Source: Streptomyces coeruleorubidus (GTDB lineage Bacteria > Actinomycetota > Actinomycetes > Streptomycetales > Streptomycetaceae). Taken from it: a stretch of 64,000 nucleotides of DNA. Of this stretch, positions 9,124-17,724 are shown one piece after another. The notes beneath the pieces are model-generated. The model was not told the origin of the DNA. It saw only the letters and a program-made list of their open reading frames with translations, and made no database searches. The position numbers and the translations under genes are program-made. The DNA is taken from positions 8,779,001 to 8,843,000 of the forward strand of contig NZ_CP023694.1 of assembly GCF_008705135.1 (NCBI RefSeq), in the 5' to 3' direction. Numbering within the stretch: position 1 is the stretch's first letter; each line of letters starts with the position of its first letter.

Positions 9124-10558
9124 ACCCCGCACCGGCGCTACCGGCGAGGCCCGCATGCCCGCCGCTGGTGGGCCCCGCCCGGCTGCGGCAGACGCCGCCT
9201 GCGCACCTGGCCCTGGTGACGGGCGCCCGGCTGCGACCGGCGGTGCCTGCGCGGCTGCTGCCGCCGGCGTCGCACGGGTGCCTGGCACCGGCGAGGTGGG
9301 TTCGCCGGGGACCGGCATGGCCGGCACGCCTGCTACTGACGGCGTGCGTCCGATTGCGGCCGCCCCGGCTCGCATGCCTGGCGAGGGCGAGGCCTGCGCG
9401 TCTGCTGTCGGTGAGGCGGGCCCGGCTGTCGGCGGCGTCGCCCGTGCGCCTGGCATGGGCGAGGTGCGTCCGGTCGGGACCGGCGTCGCCCGCGCGCCTG
9501 GCACTGGCGCGCGCCAGGCTGCCTCCGACGTCACCCGCACGTCGACAACCGACAAGCCGCGCGCAGCGACCACCGACACGCCTCGCACGCCCAGTGCCCA
9601 TGAGCCCCGCTTCACAAGCACCGGCACCAACCGCCCACCCGCCACCCGCGAACCCCACCCCACCACCCCGCCCCGCCCCCCACTCCGCTCCCTCCTCTTC
9701 GTCCCCGGTCACCGCACGGACTGGCTGCCCAAGGCGCGCGCGGCCGGGGCCGACGCCGTCGTCCTCGACCTGGAGGACGCGGTTCCCGCACCCGACAAGC
9801 CGCTCGCCCGGGCCCGGGTGGCCGAGGCCCTGGCGGAGGCCGCCGCGGAACCGGCCGGCGGCATGGCCCTGTTCGTCCGCGTCAACCCGCTCGGCGACTG
9901 GACCGCCGCCGAGGAACTGCGTGCCGTCGTACGCCCCGGACTGGCCGGGGTGGTCCTGCCCAAGGTGCACACCGCGGTCGACGTACGGTTCGCGGACCGC
10001 CTCATCGGCTGGTGCGAACACGAACGCGGCCTGCCCGCCGGCACGACGGCCCTCGTCCCGTTGCTGGAGTCGGCCCGCGCCCTGCACGACGCCTACGACA
10101 TCGCCGCCGCGGCCCCCCGTGTCGCATACGCCGGAGCCCTCACCGCACCCGGCGGCGACGTGGAACGCGCCGTCGGTTACCGGTGGAGCCCGCAGGGCAC
10201 CGAGACCCTGGCCCTCCGTTCCCGCGTCCTGCTCGACGTCCGCGCCGCCGGAGCGCCGTGCCCGGTGACCGGACTGTGGACGGACATAGCCGACCTGACG
10301 GGCCTGCGTGCCTGCGCCGAGCAGAACCGTGCCCTGGGCTACGAGGGAATGATGGCGATCCACCCGACCCACGTCCCTGTGATCAACGAGGTCTTCAGCC
10401 CCACGCCCGAGGAACTCGACCACTACACCCGACTCGTCGCAGCCGTGGAGTCGGCCCAGCGCGACGGCATCGGCGCCCTCACCTTCGAGGGCCGGATGGT
10501 CGACGAGGCCATGGCCGAAACGGCACGGGTGGTGCTGGCGCGACACGCACACGGCTGA
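9113..10558 (+). CDS. HpcH/CitE-like lyase with a long low-complexity N-terminal extension
   Basis: From about residue 190 the 481-residue protein is a TIM-barrel lyase of the citrate lyase beta/HpcH family, with LRSLLFVPGHRTDW, AGADAVVLDLEDAVPAPDK, a Glu/Asp metal region and GMMAIHPTHVPVINEVF. Such enzymes cleave malyl-, citramalyl- or citryl-CoA. The first 190 residues are Ala/Gly/Pro/Thr-rich with four or five loose copies of a VARxPGxGE motif and more T-ending codons (GCT, GGT, CCT) than neighbouring genes. No alternative start with a good ribosome binding site is obvious in the frame. The 11-base overlap with the CoA-transferase suggests activation of an acid to its CoA ester, then cleavage. 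Confidence 0.8.
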   Translation: MSSEPRTGATGEARMPAAGGPRPAAADAACAPGPGDGRPAATGGACAAAAAGVARVPGTGEVGSPGTGMAGTPATDGVRPIAAAPARMPGEGEACASAVGEAGPAVGGVARAPGMGEVRPVGTGVARAPGTGARQAASDVTRTSTTDKPRAATTDTPRTPSAHEPRFTSTGTNRPPATREPHPTTPPRPPLRSLLFVPGHRTDWLPKARAAGADAVVLDLEDAVPAPDKPLARARVAEALAEAAAEPAGGMALFVRVNPLGDWTAAEELRAVVRPGLAGVVLPKVHTAVDVRFADRLIGWCEHERGLPAGTTALVPLLESARALHDAYDIAAAAPRVAYAGALTAPGGDVERAVGYRWSPQGTETLALRSRVLLDVRAAGAPCPVTGLWTDIADLTGLRACAEQNRALGYEGMMAIHPTHVPVINEVFSPTPEELDHYTRLVAAVESAQRDGIGALTFEGRMVDEAMAETARVVLARHAHG

Positions 10559-10596
10559 CACCATCCCGCCACCGCGCCGAAGCCCGATCATCGATG

Positions 10597-10614
10597 CTGT
10601 GACGGAGGTCACAG
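10597..10614. promoter_or_regulatory. CRP-like palindrome upstream of furA
   Basis: CTGTGACGGAGGTCACAG is a perfect inverted repeat containing TGTGA-N6-TCACA, the classical CRP/FNR-type half-site layout. It lies about 105 bases upstream of the presumed furA promoter and 40 bases downstream of the lyase stop. The binding protein is inferred. Confidence 0.4.
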
Positions 10615-10700
10615 TGTGCCAACAAGGGTGCAGCGCCAAGGCGTACACGCGCCACGCCCGGTCGCACCTGCGCGACACCAAAATTGAACTGTTCGTTTTC

Positions 10701-10730
10701 TTGAACCGCTCGTGTTTGTGCGGATAGGTT
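10701..10730 (+). promoter_or_regulatory. Promoter of furA, leaderless arrangement
   Basis: TTGAAC (10701-10706) and TAGGTT (10725-10730) are separated by 18 bases, and the furA ATG begins at 10738, seven bases after the -10 element. Transcription would therefore start at or next to the start codon. The region is AT-rich for this genome. As I recall, the S. coelicolor furA-catC transcript is also leaderless and autoregulated by FurA. Confidence 0.6.
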
Positions 10731-10737
10731 GTCCGCC

Positions 10738-11175
10738 ATGACCGCATCCCGGACCCCGACCACCGCCGAGGAACTGCGCGGTGCCGGCCTGAGAGTGACG
10801 GCCGCCCGCGTCGCACTGCTCGAGGCCGTGCGGGACGGTGACCACCTCGGCGCCGAGGCGATCGCCTCCGAGGTGCGCGGCCGCGTCGGCCACATCTCCG
10901 TCCAGGCCGTGTACGAGGGGCTCCACGCACTCACCGCGGCGGGACTCATACGCCGCCTCGATCCCCCCGGCAGCCCGGCCCTCTACGAGGGACGGGTCGG
11001 CGACAACCACCACCACCTCGTGTGCCGCTCCTGCGGGACCGTCGCCGACGTCGACTGCGCGGTCGGCCACGCCCCCTGCCTGACCGCGTCCGACGACCGC
11101 GGCTTCGCCGTCGACGAGGCCGAGGTCATCTACTGGGGCCTGTGCCCCGCCTGCTCCACCGCCCTCAGTTCCTGA
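10738..11175 (+). CDS. furA: Fur-family redox/metal repressor of the katG operon
   Basis: This 145-residue Fur-family protein has an N-terminal winged helix (residues 10-80, GLRVTAARVALLEAVRDGDHLGAEAIASEV) and a C-terminal dimerisation domain. Metal ligands are visible: the DNHHHLVC segment, the pair CRSC and a C-terminal CPAC. It sits 51 bases upstream of katG. In Streptomyces and mycobacteria this pair (FurA/FurS with CatC/CpeB/KatG) forms a peroxide-responsive operon in which oxidation of Fur cysteines relieves repression. I chose the ATG at 10738 over a TTG at 10729 because the promoter spacing and N-terminal alignment both favour it. Confidence 0.92.
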   Translation: MTASRTPTTAEELRGAGLRVTAARVALLEAVRDGDHLGAEAIASEVRGRVGHISVQAVYEGLHALTAAGLIRRLDPPGSPALYEGRVGDNHHHLVCRSCGTVADVDCAVGHAPCLTASDDRGFAVDEAEVIYWGLCPACSTALSS

Positions 11176-11226
11176 GCGATGTGATCCACCCGAGCACCGC
11201 GATCCACCCCGTCCGGAAGGATTTCC

Positions 11227-13452
11227 ATGACTGAGAACCACGACGCGATCGTCACCGACCCGAAGCAGGAGGAGACGAGCGGCGGCTGCCCCGTGGCCCA
11301 CGGCCGCGCGCTGCACCCGACCCAGGGCGGCGGCAACCGTCAGTGGTGGCCGGAGCGCCTCAACCTGAAGATCCTTGCCAAGAATCCCGAGGTGGCCAAC
11401 CCCCTCGGTGGGGACTTCGACTACGCCGAGGCGTTCCAGTCCCTCGACCTCGCGGCCGTGAAACAGGACATCGCCGAGGTGCTGAGCACCTCGCAGGACT
11501 GGTGGCCCGCCGACTTCGGCAACTACGGCCCCCTGATGGTCCGTATGGCCTGGCACAGCGCGGGCACCTACCGCATCAGCGACGGCCGCGGCGGCGCCGG
11601 CCAGGGCCAGCAGCGCTTCGCCCCGCTCAACAGCTGGCCGGACAACGGCAACCTCGACAAGGCCCGCCGTCTGCTGTGGCCGGTCAAGAAGAAGTACGGC
11701 CAGAGCATCTCCTGGGCCGACCTCATGATCCTCACCGGCAACGTCGCCCTGGAGCAGATGGGCTTCGAGACCTTCGGCTTCGCCGGTGGCCGCGAGGACG
11801 TCTGGGAGCCCGAGGAGGACGTCTACTGGGGCCCCGAGACCACCTGGCTCGACGACAAGCGCTACACGGGCGACCGCGAGCTGGAGAACCCGCTCGGCGC
11901 GGTCCAGATGGGCCTCATCTACGTCAACCCGGAGGGCCCGAACGGCAACCCGGACCCGATCGCCGCGGCCCGCGACATCCGTGAGACCTTCCGCCGCATG
12001 GCGATGAACGACGAGGAGACCGTCGCCCTGATCGCCGGTGGCCACACCTTCGGCAAGACCCACGGCGCGGGCCCGGCCGACCACGTCGGCGCCGACCCCG
12101 AGGCCGCCTCCATGGAGGAGCAGGGCCTGGGCTGGCGGAGCACCTACGGCACGGGCAAGGGCGGGGACGCCATCACCTCCGGCCTGGAGGTCACCTGGAC
12201 CTCGACGCCGACCCAGTGGAGCAACGGGTTCTTCAAGAACCTCTTCGAGTTCGAGTACGAGCTCGAGCAGAGCCCGGCCGGCGCCAACCAGTGGGTGGCC
12301 AAGGACGCCCCGGAGATCGTCCCGGACGCGCACGACTCCTCGAAGAAGCACCGCCCGAAGATGCTCACCACCGACCTGGCGCTGCGCTTCGACCCGATCT
12401 ACGAGCCGATCTCCCGCCGGTTCTACGAGAACCCGCAGGAGTTCGCGGACGCCTTCGCCCGCGCCTGGTTCAAGCTGACCCACCGTGACATGGGCCCGAA
12501 GTCGCTGTACCTCGGCCCGGAGGTCCCGGAGGAGACCCTGATCTGGCAGGACCCGCTGCCCGAGGCCGAGGGCGAGGCCATCGACGACGGGGACATCGCG
12601 ACCCTCAAGACCAAGCTGCTGGAGTCGGGTCTGTCCGTCTCGCAGCTGGTGTCCACCGCCTGGGCCTCAGCGTCCACCTTCCGCGGCAGCGACAAGCGCG
12701 GCGGTGCCAACGGCGCCCGCATCCGCCTGGAGCCGCAGCGCGGCTGGGAGGTCAACGAGCCCGACGAGCTGGCCCAGGTCCTGCGCGTCCTGGAAGGCAT
12801 CCAGCAGGAGTTCAACTCCGGCGCCGGTGCCAAGAAGGTCTCCCTGGCCGACCTGATCGTCCTCGGTGGCTCCGCCGCCGTCGAGAAGGCCGCCAAGGAA
12901 GCCGGCTTCCAGGTGGAGGTTCCCTTCGCCGCGGGCCGTGTGGACGCGACGGAGGAGCACACCGACGCCGAGTCCTTCGAGGCGCTCGAGCCGACCGCCG
13001 ACGGGTTCCGCAACTACCTCGGCAAGGGCAACCGCCTGCCGGCCGAGTTCCTGCTGCTCGACAAGGCGAACCTGCTGACCCTGAGCGCCCCCGAGATGAC
13101 CGCCCTGGTGGGTGGCCTGCGAGTGCTGGGCGCCAACTACCAGCAGTCCCAGCTCGGCGTGCTCACGAAGACGCCCGGTTCGCTGACCAACGACTTCTTC
13201 GTCAACCTGCTCGACCTGGGCACGACGTGGAAGGCGACCTCGGAGGACCAGACCACGTTCGAGGGCCGCGACGCCGCCACGGGCGAGGTCAAGTGGGCCG
13301 GCAGCCGCGCCGACCTGGTCTTCGGCTCGAACTCCGAGCTGCGGGCGCTCGCCGAGGTCTACGCGAGCGACGACGCGAAGGAGAAGTTCGTGAACGACTT
13401 CGTCGCGGCGTGGGTCAAGGTCATGAACCTCGACCGGTTCGACCTGGTCTGA
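11227..13452 (+). CDS. katG: Catalase-peroxidase
   Basis: KatG is a haem enzyme that removes hydrogen peroxide by catalase and peroxidase reactions. Its 741 residues match the family length and both tandem peroxidase-like halves are present. The distal triad Arg106, Trp109 and His110 is in VRMAWHSAGTYR, and the proximal haem ligand His273 is in AGGHTFGKTHG. The covalent Met-Tyr-Trp adduct needed for catalase activity can form: Trp109, Tyr232 (IYVNPEGP) and Met258 (RRMAMND). The sequence is intact to the usual C-terminus. It follows furA with 51 bases between them and ends at a strong terminator, as in the S. coelicolor furA-catC and S. reticuli furS-cpeB operons. Confidence 0.97.
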   Translation: MTENHDAIVTDPKQEETSGGCPVAHGRALHPTQGGGNRQWWPERLNLKILAKNPEVANPLGGDFDYAEAFQSLDLAAVKQDIAEVLSTSQDWWPADFGNYGPLMVRMAWHSAGTYRISDGRGGAGQGQQRFAPLNSWPDNGNLDKARRLLWPVKKKYGQSISWADLMILTGNVALEQMGFETFGFAGGREDVWEPEEDVYWGPETTWLDDKRYTGDRELENPLGAVQMGLIYVNPEGPNGNPDPIAAARDIRETFRRMAMNDEETVALIAGGHTFGKTHGAGPADHVGADPEAASMEEQGLGWRSTYGTGKGGDAITSGLEVTWTSTPTQWSNGFFKNLFEFEYELEQSPAGANQWVAKDAPEIVPDAHDSSKKHRPKMLTTDLALRFDPIYEPISRRFYENPQEFADAFARAWFKLTHRDMGPKSLYLGPEVPEETLIWQDPLPEAEGEAIDDGDIATLKTKLLESGLSVSQLVSTAWASASTFRGSDKRGGANGARIRLEPQRGWEVNEPDELAQVLRVLEGIQQEFNSGAGAKKVSLADLIVLGGSAAVEKAAKEAGFQVEVPFAAGRVDATEEHTDAESFEALEPTADGFRNYLGKGNRLPAEFLLLDKANLLTLSAPEMTALVGGLRVLGANYQQSQLGVLTKTPGSLTNDFFVNLLDLGTTWKATSEDQTTFEGRDAATGEVKWAGSRADLVFGSNSELRALAEVYASDDAKEKFVNDFVAAWVKVMNLDRFDLV

Positions 13453-13468
13453 TCACACCCGCCTGACA

Positions 13469-13500
13469 GGACGCCCCGGGCCCGCCGGCCCGGGGCGTCC
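13469..13500. terminator. Strong terminator after katG
   Basis: A perfect 14-base-pair GC-rich stem (GGACGCCCCGGGCC at 13469-13482 with its complement at 13487-13500) closes a 4-base loop 16 bases after the katG stop. Confidence 0.85.
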
Positions 13501-13616
13501 CGTGTTGTCTGAGGGATCGTCAAATCCCGTTCAAGGTAAGAACATCACTTACCCAACTCTCACCATGAAACGGCAAGGAACGCGTCTGCGCCCGGATTCG
13601 GGCATACGTTCTGGCC

Positions 13617-14399
13617 GTGAACACTGATTCCGCTGCCCACAGAGGCGCCGGCCGTGAACCGCACCCCTTCGCCGGTCCACGGCCGACCACCGGCGGCCCC
13701 GTCCGCCGCACCCTCCTGCGCACCGCACTGACCGGTGCCGCCGCCCTCGGCACGGGCCTCGCCGCCGCCCGCCCGGCCACCGCCGCCACCCCCACCCGGA
13801 GCGCGCCCCCGCGGCCCGGCACCCCGGGCGAGGCCTGGCGGGAACTGGCCGCGGGCAACCGCCGCTGGTGCACCTACCGGGAACGCCACCCGCACGAAAC
13901 GCCCGCCGTGCGGCGGACCCTGACCACCGCCCAGCACCCCTTCGCGGTCGTCCTCGGCTGCATCGACTCGCGCGTGCCCCCGGAGCTGGTCTTCGACCAG
14001 GGCCTGGGCGACCTGATGACCGTCCGCACCGCCGGCGAGGTCCTCGACGAGGCCGTGCTCGGCAGCGTGGCCTACGGCGTGCTGGAACTCGGCATACCCC
14101 TCGTCGTCGTGCTGGGACACCAGTCGTGCGGCGCCGTGCGGGCCGCCGTCGAGGCCGAGGAGTCGGGGGGCCGCCTGCCCGCGCACATCCAGTACCTGGC
14201 CGACCAGATCAGCCCCGCCATAGACCATGGCCAGGAAGGCGACGCGCGCATCGACGCGACCGTCGACGCCAACGTCCGGCTCGTGCGCTCCAAGCTCGTG
14301 GCGGAGCCCGACCTCGCCGCCAGGATCACCACCGGCCGGCTCGCGATCGTCGGCGCCCGCTACGAGCTGACCGACCAAAGGGTCCACCGCCTCGCCTGA
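13617..14399 (+). CDS. Exported beta-class carbonic anhydrase
   Basis: This enzyme hydrates CO2 to bicarbonate at a zinc site. The zinc ligands of the beta class are visible: CIDSR (Cys, with the Asp-Arg dyad) and GHQSCGAV (His and Cys). The N-terminus carries a twin-arginine signal (VRRTLLRTALTGAAALGTGLAAA, residues 28-50) with an Ala-x-Ala-like cleavage region, so a folded metalloenzyme is exported by Tat. The 260-residue length fits a signal peptide plus a normal 200-residue enzyme. Translation likely starts at the GTG at 13617; a TACGTT element ends seven bases upstream, so the message may be leaderless. No partner gene is adjacent. Confidence 0.9.
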   Translation: MNTDSAAHRGAGREPHPFAGPRPTTGGPVRRTLLRTALTGAAALGTGLAAARPATAATPTRSAPPRPGTPGEAWRELAAGNRRWCTYRERHPHETPAVRRTLTTAQHPFAVVLGCIDSRVPPELVFDQGLGDLMTVRTAGEVLDEAVLGSVAYGVLELGIPLVVVLGHQSCGAVRAAVEAEESGGRLPAHIQYLADQISPAIDHGQEGDARIDATVDANVRLVRSKLVAEPDLAARITTGRLAIVGARYELTDQRVHRLA

Positions 14400-14406
14400 C
14401 ACCCCG

Positions 14407-14437
14407 CCCGGTCCGCCGCACGCGACGGCGGACCGGG
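14407..14437. terminator. Bidirectional terminator between carbonic anhydrase and 14446 gene
   Basis: A perfect 12-base-pair stem (CCCGGTCCGCCG at 14407-14418 and its complement at 14426-14437) with a 7-base loop lies between convergent stop codons. Confidence 0.8.
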
Positions 14438-14445
14438 CCGCTCCA

Positions 14446-15879
14446 TCAGGCCCGCAGCGGGTTGTACCGCGCCGCCGCCATCAGGTACCAGGCGGTCGCG
14501 CCCGTGTGCCGGTACGGGTAGTAGCCGAAGCCGAACCCGGTGTCCAGCGGACTGCTCGCGGACACCACCCCGGCCCGCTCGGGCAGCGCCTTGCCGCCGA
14601 CGGTCTGGCCGGCGCCCAGCAGCTCCTGGGCCTGCTCGGTCGACGCGAGCATGCGCCGGGCACGCGCCTCGTCACCACGCTTCCCACGGTCCCGCAGAGC
14701 GAGCGCGAGATGAGCCGTCCCCTCGAACCACACACCGTTGCGGTCGGGTCTGGGCTGGTCCTGCGCGATCGGCGCGTCCTCGTTCGCCACGAGGCTCGCG
14801 GAACTGAAGGTGACGCCCTCGTACGACTGCCCCGCGGGCACCGTGCTGTTCGTGCGGCCCGCGTGATCCCGGACGGCGAGCTCCGCCGCGGCCCAGTCCA
14901 GCGAGCGGGCGTACCCGCCCGTGCGGGAGCCGAGCGCCAGATGGGTCCAGGTCTGGGTGTCCTCGGGGATCGGGGACTTGTTGACGGTCACCCCGTCGTT
15001 GGTGCCGGTGTAGAAGTACCCCCCGGCCGGCTCCCACATCCGCTTCACGAACGCCTCGGCCCGCCCGCGTCGCTCCAGCCACACCCGGTCACCGGTGAGC
15101 CGGGCCAGCCGGCCGAAGAGACACACCAGGTCGGTGTTGTGCTCGGTCGAGGTGAACGGCAGCTTCTGATTCGCTCCGTCGACCCCGAACTTGTAGCCGC
15201 CTAGCGGCTCGTCGGTACGACCCGTCCGCTCGATCCACTCGCCGATCCGCACGGCACCGGAGAGGAAACGACGCGCCCCGGTACGGCGGGCGAGGGCGCT
15301 CAGCGCGATGCCCGCCCAGGCCATGTCGCCCACCGCCGTGCCGGTGAAGCCGAACTGCGTACCGACGTTCGCGGTGCCGTCCGCCCGTACGAAGCCGTCG
15401 GGCTGCGGCGAGCCGTCGTAGAAGGTGTACGGCCCGGCGTTGTAGGCCTGCCGGAGCCTGCCGTCGTCGTACGCCGGGTCGTGGGTCTGCGCGTAGAGCA
15501 GGGCGTCGCCCAACGCCGTTGCCCTGGCCAGGCTTTCCGGCCTGCGGGCCGCGAGGTGGGCCAGGACCGCCAGGGCGTTGTCGTAGGTGAACGCGGTGCT
15601 GAACAGGCCCGCCTGGTCGGTGTAGCTCTGGGTCAGGCGGAGGCTGCCGTGGTCGGGGTAGGCATCCATGGCGGCGGCGAGAAAGGCGCGCCCCCTGTCC
15701 GGGGCCGACAGCGGGCCGGCACCCTGCGAACCCACCGCCCCGTCCCGACCCGCGGCGCCGTCCGAACCAGCCGCCAGGGCCTGCCCGGAGCCTGCCGCGG
15801 CGAACCCCGCGGCGCTGATGCCGAGGCCGGCACCGATGAGCGAACGCCGGCTCAGCGCCGGGCCTTGTCTGCCAGTCAT
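14446..15879 (-). CDS. Tat-exported (alpha/alpha) barrel-like protein, probably carbohydrate-active
   Basis: The 477-residue protein begins with a twin-arginine signal (SRRSLIGAGLGISAAGFAAAGSGQALA). The mature part is rich in aromatic and helical segments such as AFTYDNALAVLAHLAARR, YDGSPQPDGFVRADGTANVGTQFG, STEHNTDLVCLF and FGFGYYPYRHTGATAWYLMAAARYNP, a pattern seen in six-helix-toroid glycosidase-like proteins. I do not recognise the exact family. The ATG at 15879 follows AAAGGAG, and a 14-base LacI-type palindrome abuts that site, so expression is probably sugar-responsive. A glycan-processing role is inferred from export, fold pattern and operator type, not from catalytic motifs. Confidence 0.7.
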   Translation of the reverse strand: MTGRQGPALSRRSLIGAGLGISAAGFAAAGSGQALAAGSDGAAGRDGAVGSQGAGPLSAPDRGRAFLAAAMDAYPDHGSLRLTQSYTDQAGLFSTAFTYDNALAVLAHLAARRPESLARATALGDALLYAQTHDPAYDDGRLRQAYNAGPYTFYDGSPQPDGFVRADGTANVGTQFGFTGTAVGDMAWAGIALSALARRTGARRFLSGAVRIGEWIERTGRTDEPLGGYKFGVDGANQKLPFTSTEHNTDLVCLFGRLARLTGDRVWLERRGRAEAFVKRMWEPAGGYFYTGTNDGVTVNKSPIPEDTQTWTHLALGSRTGGYARSLDWAAAELAVRDHAGRTNSTVPAGQSYEGVTFSSASLVANEDAPIAQDQPRPDRNGVWFEGTAHLALALRDRGKRGDEARARRMLASTEQAQELLGAGQTVGGKALPERAGVVSASSPLDTGFGFGYYPYRHTGATAWYLMAAARYNPLRA

Positions 15880-15889
15880 GGAACTCCTT

Positions 15890-15903
15890 TGAGAGCGCTC
15901 TCA
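15890..15903. promoter_or_regulatory. LacI-type operator abutting the ribosome binding site
   Basis: TGAGAGCGCTCTCA is a perfect 14-base palindrome with the central CG expected of LacI-family operators. It starts only 10 bases upstream of the ATG of the 15879 gene and overlaps the first base of its AAAGGAG, so a bound repressor could also block an initiating ribosome or a polymerase just past the promoter. Confidence 0.65.
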
Positions 15904-16005
15904 GCACTGGGCGCTCATTGTGCTGGGGCCCCGGGGGCGGGTCAACGCCCCTGCGGGAAAGGAGACGTCCACGGGCATGTCACGGACCGGCGAACGGCGG
16001 GTGGA

Positions 16006-17724
16006 TCACTCGCAGACGATCTCGTTCCGCGGCGTGTAGTGCGTACGGAACGGCTCCCGCTTCACTTCCCGGCCGTCGTCGTAGAAGACGCGCTCCACGG
16101 TGACGTCGAACCCTTCGAGCGGCGTCTGCGGCACGCACTCCTTGTCGTCGCTCACCTTCTTCTCGGGCTTCTTCACCTCGGTGCGCGGACCCTTGACCGA
16201 CTTGATCTCGTCGTACTTCCTGGTGCCGAGGAAGGAGACCGTCACGGACGTGTCCGTGGACTCGGCCTGGATGTAGATCGCCTTGCCGGAGTCGTTGGTG
16301 AACCGCAGGTCCAGGCTGCCCCAGGCGACCGTCGCCTCGCGGCCCTCCGGGTAGCGCTCGATGTAGAAGGAGTGCGCGCCGTGCTCCACGGGCTTGACCC
16401 CGGCGAAGAACAACGCGTTGTAGACGGTCGTCGCCACGGCCGAGACACCGCCGCCCGACGCCTTCGTGAACTGGTCGTCGAGGATGATGATGCCCTCGAC
16501 GAAGCCGTTGGCCTCGGTGCGCTCGCCGACGGTCCGGTTGAAGCTCCACGTCTCGTCCGGCCTGACGAGGGAGCCGTTGATGAGTTCCACGGCCCGGCCG
16601 ACGTTCTTGGTGCGGTACTCCGCCGGTTCGAAGTGGACGGTGAACGAGGACATCTTCTCCGTCAGCCCCAGCTCCGCGGCGTTCTCGCGGGTGATCTCGG
16701 GCTGGGTCCGGTGCACGGCCACCTCGCCGCTGCGGTCCGCGCCCGACCTGGTGAGCAGTGGCAGCACCGCCTTGCCCAGCGCCTTGTCGGTGACCTCCTG
16801 GCCCACCCTGGCGTCCTCGGCGACCACGGCCTTGTCGCCGTCCGGCCGCAGCCTGGCGTTCTCGGCGGTGGTGGTGACGTCGTCCAGGGGGCCGGCCACG
16901 GCGGGATCGTCGCGCAGTCCCTTGGCGTCCAGCTCCGGTCTCAGTCTGCCGCTGCCGTCCGGCCGCATCGCCAGGTGCTCGCCCAGCACGGCCTGCCCGA
17001 CCGTGAACCGCTTGCCGCCCGCGGACAGTGTGACGGGCGCCGACATGGCCGGCCCGGCGAACGCGCGCACCGCCCGCCGTACCTCGTCGGCCGTGACCTT
17101 CGGCCGGGTCTCGCGGGCGGGCAGCGGCGTGACCGAGCGGGTGCCGCCGCGCAGGAAGGAGGAGCGCAGCGGGTCGATCGCGCCGTTCACGTCCAGCGCG
17201 TACCCCGTGCGGGGTGCGACCTGCTCGACCCGCCCGTCGTCGAAGGTGACGGCACCGTCCCGGGCCTTCTGGTCGAGCCCCTTCGCCAGCCCGCCGAGGG
17301 CGGCCCGGGCCTTGTCCTCGTCGAGGCGTACGACCGGCTCGATGTCACCGCCCGAGCGGAAGAACCCGCCGATCACGCTGACCGGGTCGGCGCCGGTGCG
17401 TGCCGCCCGGTCGACGGTCTCCTGGACGTCGAACGAGAGCCCGGCGCGCCGCGGATCGACCGTGCCCGTACGGCCACCGACCTGCACGGACAGCTCCCGC
17501 GCCCCGGCCGCGCCGAGGTGCCGCTCCAGTTTCCGCACCGCCTCCGCACGGCCGAGGCCGCCGATCTCCACCCCGCGCACCGTCGTACCGGAGTCGATCT
17601 CCCCGCCCGTCAGCATCAGCCCGGCGAGATACAGCCCGCCCACGCCCACGGCCAGCGCGCCGCCGGCCAGGGCGAGGGGCGGAAGGGACGTGATGCGCGG
17701 GACGGAGGTTATTCGGGGGCGCAT
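16006..17724 (-). CDS. VanW-domain membrane-anchored protein with peptidoglycan-binding-like repeats
   Basis: The 572-residue protein has a short basic N-terminus, one transmembrane segment (about residues 15-38) and a large extracellular part. Residues 45-340 contain two repeats of the type that precedes VanW in YoaR-like proteins (GRAEAVRKLERHL, SVTPLPARETRPKVTADEV). The VanW domain (about 370-510) has ETWSFNRTVGERTEANGF and GGGVSAVATTVYNALFFAG. The tail resembles a G5-type extension. I prefer the ATG at 17724, preceded by AGGAG, over one 63 bases upstream. VanW proteins are cell-envelope associated, but their chemistry is unresolved. The gene is divergent from a glycosyltransferase. Confidence 0.85.
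   Translation of the reverse strand: MRPRITSVPRITSLPPLALAGGALAVGVGGLYLAGLMLTGGEIDSGTTVRGVEIGGLGRAEAVRKLERHLGAAGARELSVQVGGRTGTVDPRRAGLSFDVQETVDRAARTGADPVSVIGGFFRSGGDIEPVVRLDEDKARAALGGLAKGLDQKARDGAVTFDDGRVEQVAPRTGYALDVNGAIDPLRSSFLRGGTRSVTPLPARETRPKVTADEVRRAVRAFAGPAMSAPVTLSAGGKRFTVGQAVLGEHLAMRPDGSGRLRPELDAKGLRDDPAVAGPLDDVTTTAENARLRPDGDKAVVAEDARVGQEVTDKALGKAVLPLLTRSGADRSGEVAVHRTQPEITRENAAELGLTEKMSSFTVHFEPAEYRTKNVGRAVELINGSLVRPDETWSFNRTVGERTEANGFVEGIIILDDQFTKASGGGVSAVATTVYNALFFAGVKPVEHGAHSFYIERYPEGREATVAWGSLDLRFTNDSGKAIYIQAESTDTSVTVSFLGTRKYDEIKSVKGPRTEVKKPEKKVSDDKECVPQTPLEGFDVTVERVFYDDGREVKREPFRTHYTPRNEIVCE

Noticed and set aside
7375..9666. 763-residue open frame on the minus strand with repetitive Pro/Ala/Gly sequence
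   Set aside because: It lies opposite the LysR and CoA-transferase genes. Its repeats mirror the repetitive 5' end of the lyase gene.
8981..10930. 649-residue open frame on the minus strand
   Set aside because: It is antisense to the well-supported lyase and Fur genes, is Arg/Gly-rich and has no domain. Long antisense frames are expected in DNA this GC-rich.
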